Origin: Planctomycetota bacterium
GTDB lineage: Bacteria > Planctomycetota > UBA1135 > GCA-002686595
Length of the DNA: 64,000 nt
Direction: 5' to 3'
NCBI GenBank assembly: GCA_029259655.1
Contig: JAJDET010000366.1
Span: forward strand, 42,071-106,070
This document shows positions 53,545-64,000 of this stretch, one piece after another. Both the position numbers and the translations under genes were made by a program. Each line of letters begins with the position of its first letter. Position 1 is the first letter of the stretch. A model generated the notes under the pieces. That model was not told the DNA's origin and did not search any database. It was given only the letters and a program-made list of their open reading frames with translations.

Positions 53545-55950
53545 CTACTCGATCACGGTCCGAACCGCGAGGCTGGTCGTCGTGTCGCCGGTGGAGTCGA
53601 AGTCGATCGAGCTCGGGTGACCGTTCGCATCCAGCGCGAAGGTCTCCACACCGCCCGAGGTCACGCTGTGCGTCACGTACAAGACGTCGCCCTCGCCGCT
53701 CAGGCGGATCTTGGACGGAATCACGAGCAGAGATTCGACATCCGTCGACACCAGCGCGCCGTCCTCGACGGCATTCGCGGGATCGAGGTCGATCTCGAAG
53801 GTCTCGATGTTCGGGACGACCGCCCGACTCGCGGCGTAGACCCTCCGACCGTCGGGCGAGCTCACCAGATCGACCGGTGCGCCCGACACGGGGAAGGGGG
53901 ACGTGGCGAGCTCGGTGAGCTGCCCTGTACCGGGGTCGATCGCGTAGGCGCTGATCGCCCTCGGCGTGCCGAAGCACGCGACGTACACGTAGCGACCCGT
54001 CGGGTCGACACACACAGCCAGCGGCTGATCCCCCGTCGCGATCGTTGGGGTCGCGAGCTGAGAGATCACTCCGGTGGCGGGTTCGATCTCGAACTGATGG
54101 ACGAGGTCGTCCACGCTGCGAGGCACGTAGAGGAAGCGGCCGCTCGGGTCGATCGCAGCGGCGCCCGGGACCGAGAGCGGGTCCATGTTGAACGGGACGA
54201 GGCCGGGGTCGAGCATGCCGTCCGCGAGGACCTCGAAGGTGATGACGTCGCCGAGCGCGCTGTGGATCCCGTAGGCGAAGCGACCCGAGCGCTCGAAGTG
54301 GATCGACCAGGAAGTGGAACCGAGCTGCGGCGCGACCTGCAACGGGCTCGGGGCGCCGTCGGCATCGAGTGAGTAGACGTGGACGGGGTTCGAGAACCCG
54401 CCGGCGTTCACGGAGTAGAGGACAGGGAGCCGGGGGTGGACCTCGGCCCAGTTGGGCATGGTGCCCGTGGCGACCGGGGGGCCGGCGAGCGGCGTCAGGC
54501 TGCCGTCATCGGGGTCGACCTCGAAGGAGGCGAGGTCGTCGTCGACTCCGTTCCCTGCATAGAGGTTGCGCGTCCGATAGGCGACCGGGGAGAGACCCGG
54601 CACCATCGCGATGTCCGTGGGAGCCGCTCGCAGGCGCCCGGCGACCACGTGGGAGGCGGCGAGGACCCCATCGCTCGCGATCGAGATCGGCGTCGCCGCG
54701 TTCCCGGTCCCGTCGAGCGCAAAGGCGACGCCGCATGCATGGTCGATCGCGAGGCCGTCGGCACCGGGTACGGCGAGCGAGCTCACGGTCGTGAGCGTCC
54801 CGTCGGCGGCGATCGAGAGCGATTCGACGGCTCCGCTCGCGAGTCCGACCAGGAGCAGCGTCCCGTCGCGCGAGACGGCCAGCTCCTCGGGAGAAGTCCC
54901 TGCCGTCAGCGGGGTGGAGGCTCCCAGTGAGAAGAGCGCGCCGGTCAAGTCGCTGATCCGGTAGGCGGAGACGTCGCCGGAGACCGCGTTCGCGACGTAG
55001 AGGAACTCGTTCGTCGCCGCGAGCGCGCGCGGTGTGTGGCCGGCGCCGACGGCGATAGTCGGGATGAGCTCTCCGGTCGTCTTCTGGATCGCGTAGCCCT
55101 GCACCATCCCCTGCGCTCCCCCGAAGGTCACGTACACGAAGCGCGCGAGCGGCTCGACGAGGAGGCGTTCGGCAGTCGAGTTCGCGGAGATCGGCGGGCC
55201 CGCAATCGGGGTCAGGGCTCCCACGCCGTCGACGACGTATTCGCGGATCGCAGGCGCGCCGCCGTTCTCGCACAGGACGTAGGCGAAGCGCCCGGTGGGA
55301 TCGACTGCGACGTCCAGGGGAGCGGGGTTCGTCGCGAACGGAGAACCCGGGACCTCGACGAGTGCGCCCGAAGTGGTGTCGAGCGCGAACGCGGAGACGT
55401 TGCTGGAGCCCTCGTTCGTGACGTAGAGGTGGGCCCCGTCCGGAGACGCTGCGATCGCGCACGGCTCGCTTCCCGTCGAGAGCCAGTTCTCGTGCCGGAG
55501 CAGTCCGGTCTCCGGATCGAGCGACAGGATCGTGACCGTGTCGTCGCCCCGGTTCGCGACCGCTGCGAAGCGGCTGGCGGGCACGGAGAGGACATCGACG
55601 ACGAGGCTCGCCAGCACGGAGCTCACTCCGTCGGTGGCCGTGATCGTCGCTGCGAAGGACCCCGCGGCCAGTGGCCGGCCCGAGATCGCTCCCGTGACCG
55701 GATCGAGCACGAATCCGGGGGGGAGGGCTCCCGCCGTCACCTTGTAGCTCGTCGCGGCGATCCCCACGGAGGGTGCCGTGACGGGGAGGGCGAACCCGAC
55801 GTGGAGGTCGGTGAAGGCCGCGGTGGAGTAGGAGAGCGTGAGGCTCGGCCCACCCCCCCCGCCTCTGCCCCCGCACCCGGGTGCGAGCAGGGCGGTGACG
55901 CCGAGGAGGAGTGCAGCGGGGAGGAGAGGCATGCGCTTCGGGCGCTTCAT
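53545..55950 (-). CDS. lipoprotein with beta-propeller (lactonase-like) repeats
   Basis: 801 residues. The lipobox is LLAPGC, followed by a Gly-rich linker. An Ig-like putative-binding domain (ALPPGFVLDPVTGAISGRPL, the He_PIG pattern) spans about 45-115. Two sets of propeller blades follow with repeated DPTGRFAYV, SPDGAHLYVTN, DPSGRFLYVPR and DPTGRYVYVAC motifs, like 6-phosphogluconolactonase-type propellers. No catalytic site is evident, so ligand or partner binding is more likely than lactonase activity. Confidence 0.82.
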   Translation of the reverse strand: MKRPKRMPLLPAALLLGVTALLAPGCGGRGGGGGPSLTLSYSTAAFTDLHVGFALPVTAPSVGIAATSYKVTAGALPPGFVLDPVTGAISGRPLAAGSFAATITATDGVSSVLASLVVDVLSVPASRFAAVANRGDDTVTILSLDPETGLLRHENWLSTGSEPCAIAASPDGAHLYVTNEGSSNVSAFALDTTSGALVEVPGSPFATNPAPLDVAVDPTGRFAYVLCENGGAPAIREYVVDGVGALTPIAGPPISANSTAERLLVEPLARFVYVTFGGAQGMVQGYAIQKTTGELIPTIAVGAGHTPRALAATNEFLYVANAVSGDVSAYRISDLTGALFSLGASTPLTAGTSPEELAVSRDGTLLLVGLASGAVESLSIAADGTLTTVSSLAVPGADGLAIDHACGVAFALDGTGNAATPISIASDGVLAASHVVAGRLRAAPTDIAMVPGLSPVAYRTRNLYAGNGVDDDLASFEVDPDDGSLTPLAGPPVATGTMPNWAEVHPRLPVLYSVNAGGFSNPVHVYSLDADGAPSPLQVAPQLGSTSWSIHFERSGRFAYGIHSALGDVITFEVLADGMLDPGLVPFNMDPLSVPGAAAIDPSGRFLYVPRSVDDLVHQFEIEPATGVISQLATPTIATGDQPLAVCVDPTGRYVYVACFGTPRAISAYAIDPGTGQLTELATSPFPVSGAPVDLVSSPDGRRVYAASRAVVPNIETFEIDLDPANAVEDGALVSTDVESLLVIPSKIRLSGEGDVLYVTHSVTSGGVETFALDANGHPSSIDFDSTGDTTTSLAVRTVIE

Positions 55951-56145
55951 TGGGGGCGGACCGGGGCCGCAGGCTCCTGGGGAGTCGTCCGTGGGATGGA
56001 CGAATTGCGATATCGTATCTGGGAGCCTGCGCCAGAAGGGCTCCGCGGGCGGGATTCGCCGCTAGACTCCCGCTAGAATCTCGCTCCCTGCCGCCCAAGC
56101 GGGTCCACCGCGCGGATCAGGCTCCCTTCTGGAAGGTCGTCCCCG

Positions 56146-59073
<2,928 letters not shown>

Positions 59074-59087
59074 ACGGACTCCTAGCG

Positions 59088-61670
59088 CTAGGGCCGGATC
59101 ACGTTCTCCGACTCGGCGTCGAGCTCGATCGGGATCCGCGCCACCAACCCGCTCTCCGAGCCGAGTGCGATCTCGACCGCGAGGTCGTACACCAGGTACT
59201 CCGCGGAACGGTCGCCCGGCATCGGCGCCAGGCTGACGCCGCCGGCGGTGCCCTGCACTGCGGGCCTGAACGGAACAGGAGCCCCGTTCGCGTCGAGGAA
59301 TGCGAAGGCGCTGAAGTCGGGAGAGGTGTTCCCGCGTTCGACCACGACGCGGCACACGCGGCTGGCGACCACTCGCAGGTCTGTCACGTCGTCGACGAGA
59401 TCGAGCTCGATCTTGCGCGTCTGCAACGACGTCCCGTAGGCGAGCAGGACGCCCCCTTTCCGCGCGACGCCCTTCAGGACGAAACGGCCCTCGGCGTCGG
59501 TCAGGACGGGCTCTCCGGTCAGGCGCGTCCGGTAGCGCTTTCCGTTGGGCAGCGGGGCATCGAGCCGGGGATAGGCCCGCGCCACGCGCACCGACTCCAG
59601 GGCGTTCCCCTGCTTGTCCACGACGACGCCGCGGGCTTCCGGAAAAAGCCCGCCGGGCCGAAACTGCAGCGTGACGCCCACGACTCCGGCCTGGATGGGC
59701 TCGGTCTCGAACCACTCGCGAGTCTCGAGGTCGGCAACACGCAGGACGTAGGGCTTGTCCTGCATCCCGCGCAGGAGGAAGAACCCCTCGGACCTCGTGA
59801 TGGTCGCCTCCAGCGATCCGCCGTCCTGCGCACCTCCCATGACGTGCTCCGTGAACAGCGGCGGTCGTTCGTCCGGCGGCAGCCCGAGGACGTCCGGCCT
59901 GGGGGCCCAGACCGCCGCGTGTTCGTGCGGTGTGCCGTCGGCGCGCAGGACGATGCCGGTGATGTCCAGGGCCTCCTCCTCGAAGGCGAGGACGAGACGC
60001 TCCCACCGCGCGTCCTCTCGTGCGACGGCGAGCTGGAGCGGCTGGTATCCGCGCGCCGCTGCGCGCAGTACGCCTCGCACCGGACGCTCCGCCCCGTTCG
60101 CAGGGTCCGGAGGCTCCAGCCGGAACTCACCGCGTTCGTCGGTCGTCGCGATGGTCGTCCAGTCGAAGGAGAGGCACGCGCCCTCGATGGGACGCCCGAG
60201 CGGATCGAGGACGCGACCGGCCAGGACGTGCTCCGAGCGGGCCGAGTGGAGGTGCACGACGAACACGTTCTCGGACAGCTCGGCGAGCACGAGGTCCTCG
60301 TCCTCGAAGCCGTTCTTGCGGAAGCGCAGGGTTCCGTCCGGGACGAAGGGCGCGCTCTCGAGAACGAAGCTCCCGGCCTCGTCCGTGAACACGCTCGGTT
60401 CGTGGGCGATCCGCGTCGGCAAGCCGTCCTCGCGCTCGCAGAACCGGTCCGGCTGCCGCAACTCCACGCGCACCGATTGCAGGGGGTCCCCGTCGTCGTC
60501 CAGGACTCGGCCCTCGATCGTGCGCGACGGAGCGACACGCACGACGGGACTCGGTGGAGGCGGATACTCGACGATCACGGCAGTGGAGACGGTCGACCAC
60601 TCCCCGGCCTCCACTCGGATCCAGCCGTTCTGATCCGGCATCGGGAGCGAGAACCCGCCGTCGGATGCGCTGGTCGTCTGCCACACGTCGCGGGAGCTGT
60701 CCGCGCTCGGCTGGATGCGCAGGTCGATGCGCTGCAGGAACTCCTCGTAGCCCGCGCTGTCGCGGTCGGCGAACAGGAACGCGTTCCCCGGCGACAGAGG
60801 CTCGAACCGGAGTCCCAGGCCGGCCACCGGGGCACCGTTCGCGTCGAGTACTCGCCCGGCCCAGGTAGCGGAAGTCGCGGGCTCGGGCGCAGGCTCCGCG
60901 GCGCTCTGGACGTTCTGGACGGACGCGCGCGCGGCGACGGGGGTCGGCCCGGGCGCGCGAACTTCGACCGGCTCATCCTCGATGCGCGGCGCGGATGCTA
61001 CCGGGTCGGGAGTCGTGGTCTCGCTCCATCGATCGACGGCGACCCAGACGAGGCCCACGACGGCGAGCACACCTGCGACCGCGGCTCCCGCGCGAAGCGG
61101 CGGGGTCGGACTCTCCCGCTGATCGCCGAGGAGGCCCGCGACGAGGACGACCGACCAGGAGCGCCGCCCGTCGAGCCGGCGGTCGAGGTGCTCGCGCAGC
61201 TTCCCGTTGGCGCGGTAGAGCCAGGAGTCGACGGTCTTCGTCGAGACATCGAGCTCGCGCGCGATCTCGCGCGGCGCAAGATCCTTCTCGTAGCGCAGCA
61301 GCACGGCGCGGCGGTAGGGCTCGTCGAGCTCACAAACACCGCGGAGCAATTCCGCCTGGAGCTCGCGAAACACGAGCGTCTCGCGCGGCGTCGTCGGTCG
61401 ACGCTCTCCCGCCGCGATGCTCTCGACGTGGCGCCGTTTCACCTCTCGTTCGATCGCCCGCCGCGCGGCGTTGACGACGCTGCGCTTGAGCCACGGACGC
61501 AACGACTTGGAATGCGCGGGCCCTCCGCGCAGGGCGGTCAGGAGCACTTCCTGGACACAGTCTTCCGCCAGGTCACGATCGCGAAGGATCGCGGCGGCCA
61601 GCCTCATCAACCAGGGGCGGTGTGACTCGAGCTCCTCGGGGTCGAGGTCTTCCGGGCGTGTCCCTTCCAT
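59088..61670 (-). CDS. ECF-type sigma factor fused to a membrane-tethered CarboxypepD_reg-like domain array
   Basis: 860 residues. Sigma region 2 spans about 15-80 (LRDRDLAEDCVQEVLLTAL) and region 4 about 105-165 (LAPREIARELDVSTKTVDSW). One membrane helix follows (GAAVAGVLAVVGLVWVAVDR, about 195-214). The remaining 640 residues are extracytoplasmic, with at least five repeats of the form GRVLDxxGxPxxxxxV (near 271, 386, 485, 571 and 680), typical of carboxypeptidase-regulatory or Ig-like beta domains. The sigma factor would be held at the membrane and controlled by an external signal or proteolysis. Its start is 217 bases from the divergent peptide gene. Confidence 0.88.
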   Translation of the reverse strand: MEGTRPEDLDPEELESHRPWLMRLAAAILRDRDLAEDCVQEVLLTALRGGPAHSKSLRPWLKRSVVNAARRAIEREVKRRHVESIAAGERRPTTPRETLVFRELQAELLRGVCELDEPYRRAVLLRYEKDLAPREIARELDVSTKTVDSWLYRANGKLREHLDRRLDGRRSWSVVLVAGLLGDQRESPTPPLRAGAAVAGVLAVVGLVWVAVDRWSETTTPDPVASAPRIEDEPVEVRAPGPTPVAARASVQNVQSAAEPAPEPATSATWAGRVLDANGAPVAGLGLRFEPLSPGNAFLFADRDSAGYEEFLQRIDLRIQPSADSSRDVWQTTSASDGGFSLPMPDQNGWIRVEAGEWSTVSTAVIVEYPPPPSPVVRVAPSRTIEGRVLDDDGDPLQSVRVELRQPDRFCEREDGLPTRIAHEPSVFTDEAGSFVLESAPFVPDGTLRFRKNGFEDEDLVLAELSENVFVVHLHSARSEHVLAGRVLDPLGRPIEGACLSFDWTTIATTDERGEFRLEPPDPANGAERPVRGVLRAAARGYQPLQLAVAREDARWERLVLAFEEEALDITGIVLRADGTPHEHAAVWAPRPDVLGLPPDERPPLFTEHVMGGAQDGGSLEATITRSEGFFLLRGMQDKPYVLRVADLETREWFETEPIQAGVVGVTLQFRPGGLFPEARGVVVDKQGNALESVRVARAYPRLDAPLPNGKRYRTRLTGEPVLTDAEGRFVLKGVARKGGVLLAYGTSLQTRKIELDLVDDVTDLRVVASRVCRVVVERGNTSPDFSAFAFLDANGAPVPFRPAVQGTAGGVSLAPMPGDRSAEYLVYDLAVEIALGSESGLVARIPIELDAESENVIRP

Positions 61671-61887
61671 TGCGGTGCGACGGTCGCTCCGACCATTAGA
61701 TGCTCGCTGAGTTCCGTTTTGCGGACATTGCTGCGGTGAATCGGCGCGCCCGCGAATCTAGTCCCGAAAGACTGCTAAGCGACGTTCGCGAGCGTTCTCG
61801 CTGTTCTTGCGGGAGTCTGTTCGGGCGTGGCCGATGCGGTGAATGTTCGGCCCGTGTAACTGGACCCCCAACGAGGACCAAGCACCC

Positions 61888-62070
61888 ATGACCGAGAAGA
61901 ACGACGTTCCCCTGTTCGCTCACCTGCTCCAGGACCAAGCCCCCCCGAAGGTGAAGACCGGCCTGAAGGCCGGAACGGGCTGTGACTTCACCTACACGGC
62001 CAGCGGCAATGTCGGTGTCCTGACCGACATCAACTGCACGCCCCAGCCCTGGCCTCCGGGCGGCTTCTAG
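61888..62070 (+). CDS. graspetide (microviridin-like) RiPP precursor peptide
   Basis: 60 residues. Leader motif VPLFAHLLQDQ (7-17) matches the PFFARFLE-type helix that microviridin and other graspetide precursors present to their ATP-grasp ligase. After KVKTGLKAG (21-29) comes the probable core, ending TPQPWPPGGF. It has Thr/Ser and Lys nucleophiles, only two side-chain acids (Asp33, Asp47) and two cysteines (Cys32, Cys50). Start ATG 61888; an in-frame ATG at 61843 would add 15 residues before the leader motif. The ligase gene follows 68 bases downstream. Whether Asp side chains or the C-terminus form the cross-links is unknown. Confidence 0.8.
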   Translation: MTEKNDVPLFAHLLQDQAPPKVKTGLKAGTGCDFTYTASGNVGVLTDINCTPQPWPPGGF

Positions 62071-62084
62071 ATCGCTCGAACGAC

Positions 62085-62125
62085 AACGGGCCGCGCGGCC
62101 TCCGACCTCTGCCGCGCGGCCCGTT
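62085..62125 (+). terminator. strong hairpin between precursor and ligase genes
   Basis: A perfect 15-bp inverted repeat (AACGGGCCGCGCGGC and its complement) around an 11-base loop, filling most of the 68-base spacer. No T-run follows, so partial termination or mRNA stabilisation is more likely than full termination. Either would give more precursor than ligase, as peptide clusters need. Confidence 0.6.
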
Positions 62126-62138
62126 ACCTCAGTCCAGC

Positions 62139-63149
62139 GTGAGAGTTCTCGTCGTCACGCGCTCCGACGACGTCGACACGGCCGCCCGCGTCGCTCGCGA
62201 GCTCTCCGATTGCGGCGCCGACGTCTACCGGCTCGACACGGATCGATTCCCGACCGACGAGCGGGTCGGGATCGCGCTCGCCCCGGCCGCGTGCGAGACC
62301 GAGCTCCATCTGAACGGTCGGCGCCTGCTTCTCTCCGAGGTGGACGCGGTCTGGTACCGGCAGTTCGATGCGGGCAGCGGGTTGCCGGAATCGATGGACG
62401 AGGGGCTCCGGTACTCCGCCGTCCTCGAGTCGCGAGCGATGCTCTTCGGGCTCCTCGAGAGCCTCGAGGTGTACTGCCTCGACCCTCTGGCGAACGTGCG
62501 GCGCGCCGAGAACAAGGAGCTGCAGCTCCGGCTCGCCCGCCGCCACGGGCTCGACATTCCGCGCACCCTGATCACGAACGACGCGGCGGCACTCCGCGCG
62601 TTCGCGAAGGATTCTCCCGGCGGTGTCGTCGCGAAGATGCTCCAGCCGCCGAGGCTCCGCGGAAAGGACAAGAACCGCGTTCTGTACACACAGCCCGTCA
62701 CGGACGAGGTCCTCGAACGCGCGGACAGCCTTCGACTGTGCCCGATGGTCTTCCAGGAGCGGCTGGCCGCCATGTGGGAGCTCCGCGTGACGATCGTCGG
62801 CCGGCACACGTTCACGGCCGAGCTCGAGCACCTCTCCGGGTCCGAGGTCGATTGGCGCCGGGACGCGGAGCGCGTCGCGACGCGCTGGCGAGCCACCGAG
62901 CTCCCCGACGACGTGGGTGATCGCCTGCGAGCCCTGCTGGACGAGCTGGGGCTGGACTACGGCGCGATCGACATGATCCAGACGCGGGACGGGCGCTTGG
63001 TCTTCCTCGAGGTCAATCCCGGCGGGCAGTACCGCTGGCTCGAGGAGCACGCGGCGCTCCCCATCTCGGCGGCCATCGCGGAGGTGCTCACGAGCCCCTC
63101 CGCGCGCCGCGCTCCGGCCCGCCCCGGCGTGCTCGACCCGCTCCGGTAG
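62139..63149 (+). CDS. ATP-grasp ribosomal peptide ligase, MvdC/MvdD family
   Basis: 336 residues. The N-terminus VYRLDTDRFPTDERV matches the RFDTDRFPT segment of microviridin ligases; DAVWYRQFDAG, RAENKELQLRLARRHGLDIP and TLITNDAAALRAFA continue the family pattern. The ATP-grasp core has GGVVAKMLQPPR, VFQERLAAMWELRVTIVGRH and the metal-binding FLEVNPGGQYRWLE. It would use ATP to join Asp/Glu carboxylates to Thr/Ser (ester) or Lys (amide) side chains in the upstream peptide. GTG start at 62139. A single ligase suggests one chemistry or a dual-specificity enzyme. Confidence 0.9.
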   Translation: MRVLVVTRSDDVDTAARVARELSDCGADVYRLDTDRFPTDERVGIALAPAACETELHLNGRRLLLSEVDAVWYRQFDAGSGLPESMDEGLRYSAVLESRAMLFGLLESLEVYCLDPLANVRRAENKELQLRLARRHGLDIPRTLITNDAAALRAFAKDSPGGVVAKMLQPPRLRGKDKNRVLYTQPVTDEVLERADSLRLCPMVFQERLAAMWELRVTIVGRHTFTAELEHLSGSEVDWRRDAERVATRWRATELPDDVGDRLRALLDELGLDYGAIDMIQTRDGRLVFLEVNPGGQYRWLEEHAALPISAAIAEVLTSPSARRAPARPGVLDPLR

Positions 63150-63196
63150 CCGACGGCGTTCTGACCGCGGGGCCCCGGACTTATCCTCTGGGGACC

Positions 63197-63865
63197 ATGA
63201 ACGTCGATCGAATGCTCGGGGGTCTCCTCGACGGGCGCAGCGGGGTCGGGACGGGACTCCTCGGAGGTCTGGCGGGGAGAGCCCTGCTCGGCCGGAGAGG
63301 AATGCGACTGGGCGGGCTCGCGCTGCTCGGAGGACTCGCCTGGATGGCCTACAACAAGTTCATCGCGAAGAAGGACGGCGCGATCCTCGCTCCGGAGGCG
63401 AGCTCGACGACGACCGTCGTGACGGGCTCCCCGGACGCACCGCGGGTCGCAGGGGAGATCACTCCTCCGCCGGAGGGCAGTCCTTTCTTCCCCGCCGCGG
63501 ACGACGGCGCGCGCGACGAGCTCGGCCTCTTGCTCGTGCGCGCGATGATCGCTGCGGCGAAGGCCGACGGTGAGCTCGACTTCGAGGAGAGCACTCACAT
63601 CTTCGGGAAGATCAGCGATCTCGGCCTCGACGATGCGGAGCGCGCCTTCATCGAGAGCGAGCTGCGCTCACCGCTCGATGTCGCCTCGATCGTGGAGGCA
63701 GCGAAGACGCCGGAAGCGCGGACCGAGGTCTACACGGCCTCGATGCTGGTCACCTCCTCGATCAACGACGCGGAGCGCGAGTACCTCGAGGAGCTGGCGG
63801 ACCGTCTGGAGCTGGACGAGGCGCTCGTGCACGAGATCGAGGCGACGGTCGGCGCAGGCAGCTAG
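63197..63865 (+). CDS. DUF533/TerB-like membrane-associated protein
   Basis: 222 residues. The N-terminus (LLDGRSGVGTGLLGGLAGRA, LGGLALLGGLAWMAYNKF) is the Gly/Leu-rich segment of DUF533 (YebE-type) proteins; a linker rich in Thr and Pro follows. The C-terminal helical domain (LLLVRAMIAAAKADGELDFE, FIESELRSPLDVASIVEA) is TerB-like, with the AAKADGxLD acidic loop. Function unknown. It lies 47 bases after the ligase gene, so co-transcription with the peptide cluster is possible, but the family is widespread and not known for RiPP work. Confidence 0.8.
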   Translation: MNVDRMLGGLLDGRSGVGTGLLGGLAGRALLGRRGMRLGGLALLGGLAWMAYNKFIAKKDGAILAPEASSTTTVVTGSPDAPRVAGEITPPPEGSPFFPAADDGARDELGLLLVRAMIAAAKADGELDFEESTHIFGKISDLGLDDAERAFIESELRSPLDVASIVEAAKTPEARTEVYTASMLVTSSINDAEREYLEELADRLELDEALVHEIEATVGAGS

Positions 63866-63910
63866 CCCGGACTATTCATGAGCCGCGAGGCAGAACGCCT
63901 CGATTCGGTT

Positions 63911-63994
63911 CCTGCCGGTACTTTGCGCGTGCCGGCCCCGCAGGCGACCTTGACAGGTCGTCGAGGACGCCGGTGCGTGCAAAGTGCCGGCAGG
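63911..63994. repeat. long palindromic element with a nested hairpin
   Basis: An outer stem of 26 pairs (63911-63936 with 63969-63994) includes four that are G-U in RNA. An inner hairpin (CGACCT, loop tgac, AGGTCG; 63945-63960) sits in its loop. It lies 45 bases after the DUF533 stop and near the window edge. It could be a terminator, a structured RNA or a palindromic mobile repeat. The rest of 63866-64000 shows nothing else. Confidence 0.55.
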
Positions 63995-64000
63995 GGCCGA

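Noticed and set aside
51409..54372. 987-codon open frame on the plus strand
   Set aside because: Antisense to the helicase and propeller genes; shadow frame.
53545..55950. Functional lactonase assignment
   Set aside because: The blades resemble lactonase propellers, but I cannot identify catalytic residues, so only the fold is claimed.
55951..56145. Glycine riboswitch upstream of gcvP
   Set aside because: I looked for the conserved paired aptamer elements and found none; only -10-like CTAGA repeats are present.
59081..59092. Palindrome CCTAGCGCTAGG between convergent gcvP and sigma-factor genes
   Set aside because: It is a perfect 12-bp palindrome with no loop and overlaps a stop codon, so it is unlikely to form a hairpin; no role can be supported.

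Overview
This is a very GC-rich bacterial chromosome segment. It is densely packed, and many neighbouring genes share start and stop codons (ATGA, GTGA or TTGA junctions). I saw no rRNA, tRNA, CRISPR array, insertion sequence or phage module. Several traits suggest a member of the Planctomycetota, possibly one of its high-GC marine lineages. They are a sigma factor fused to a membrane-anchored extracytoplasmic domain, small secreted proteins with DCN...NG..D calcium-loop-like motifs, FG-GAP and beta-propeller exported proteins, many starts without a Shine-Dalgarno sequence and frequent GTG or TTG starts. This assignment is inferred from gene content, not from a marker gene.

Layout. Positions 1-7.1 kb hold a FixL/FixJ-like two-component pair, a universal stress protein, a DUF445 membrane protein, a MarR-GNAT fusion with its own operator, a lone cytochrome oxidase subunit III with a 36-residue membrane partner, and a rhomboid protease. 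Positions 7.1-29 kb are a large Wzx/Wzy-type exopolysaccharide locus. Its plus-strand half carries a membrane glycosyltransferase, a GT9, a Wza-like exporter, a Wzc-like tyrosine kinase, three glycosyltransferases, a methyltransferase and a Wzx flippase. A convergent minus-strand half carries a carbamoyltransferase, a GDP-mannose 3,5-epimerase-like enzyme, two GT4 enzymes and a Wzy-like polymerase. A strong hairpin and a secreted metalloprotease separate the halves. Positions 29-41 kb are mostly secreted proteins: a metallophosphoesterase, a cytochrome c, two paralogous small secreted proteins and a beta-helix protein. They also hold a tightly coupled five-gene operon of ABC ATPase, permease, PDZ lipoprotein and two FG-GAP proteins.

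Positions 41-46 kb contain an aldehyde dehydrogenase divergent from a molybdate operon (XRE-type one-component regulator, ModA, ModB, ModC). Positions 46-51 kb contain an MBOAT-SGNH-SGNH-MBOAT acyl-transfer locus. Positions 51-59 kb contain a UvrD-type helicase beside an AraC remnant, a beta-propeller lipoprotein and full-length glycine decarboxylase.

The most interesting part is 59-63.2 kb. A sigma factor with a membrane-tethered extracellular domain is transcribed divergently from a two-gene ribosomal-peptide cluster. That cluster is a 60-residue precursor with a microviridin-type leader motif, then a perfect 15-bp hairpin, then an ATP-grasp ligase of the MvdC/MvdD type. I read it as a minimal graspetide system with an unusual acid-poor, two-cysteine core. 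The window ends in an 84-bp, almost fully base-paired palindromic element.
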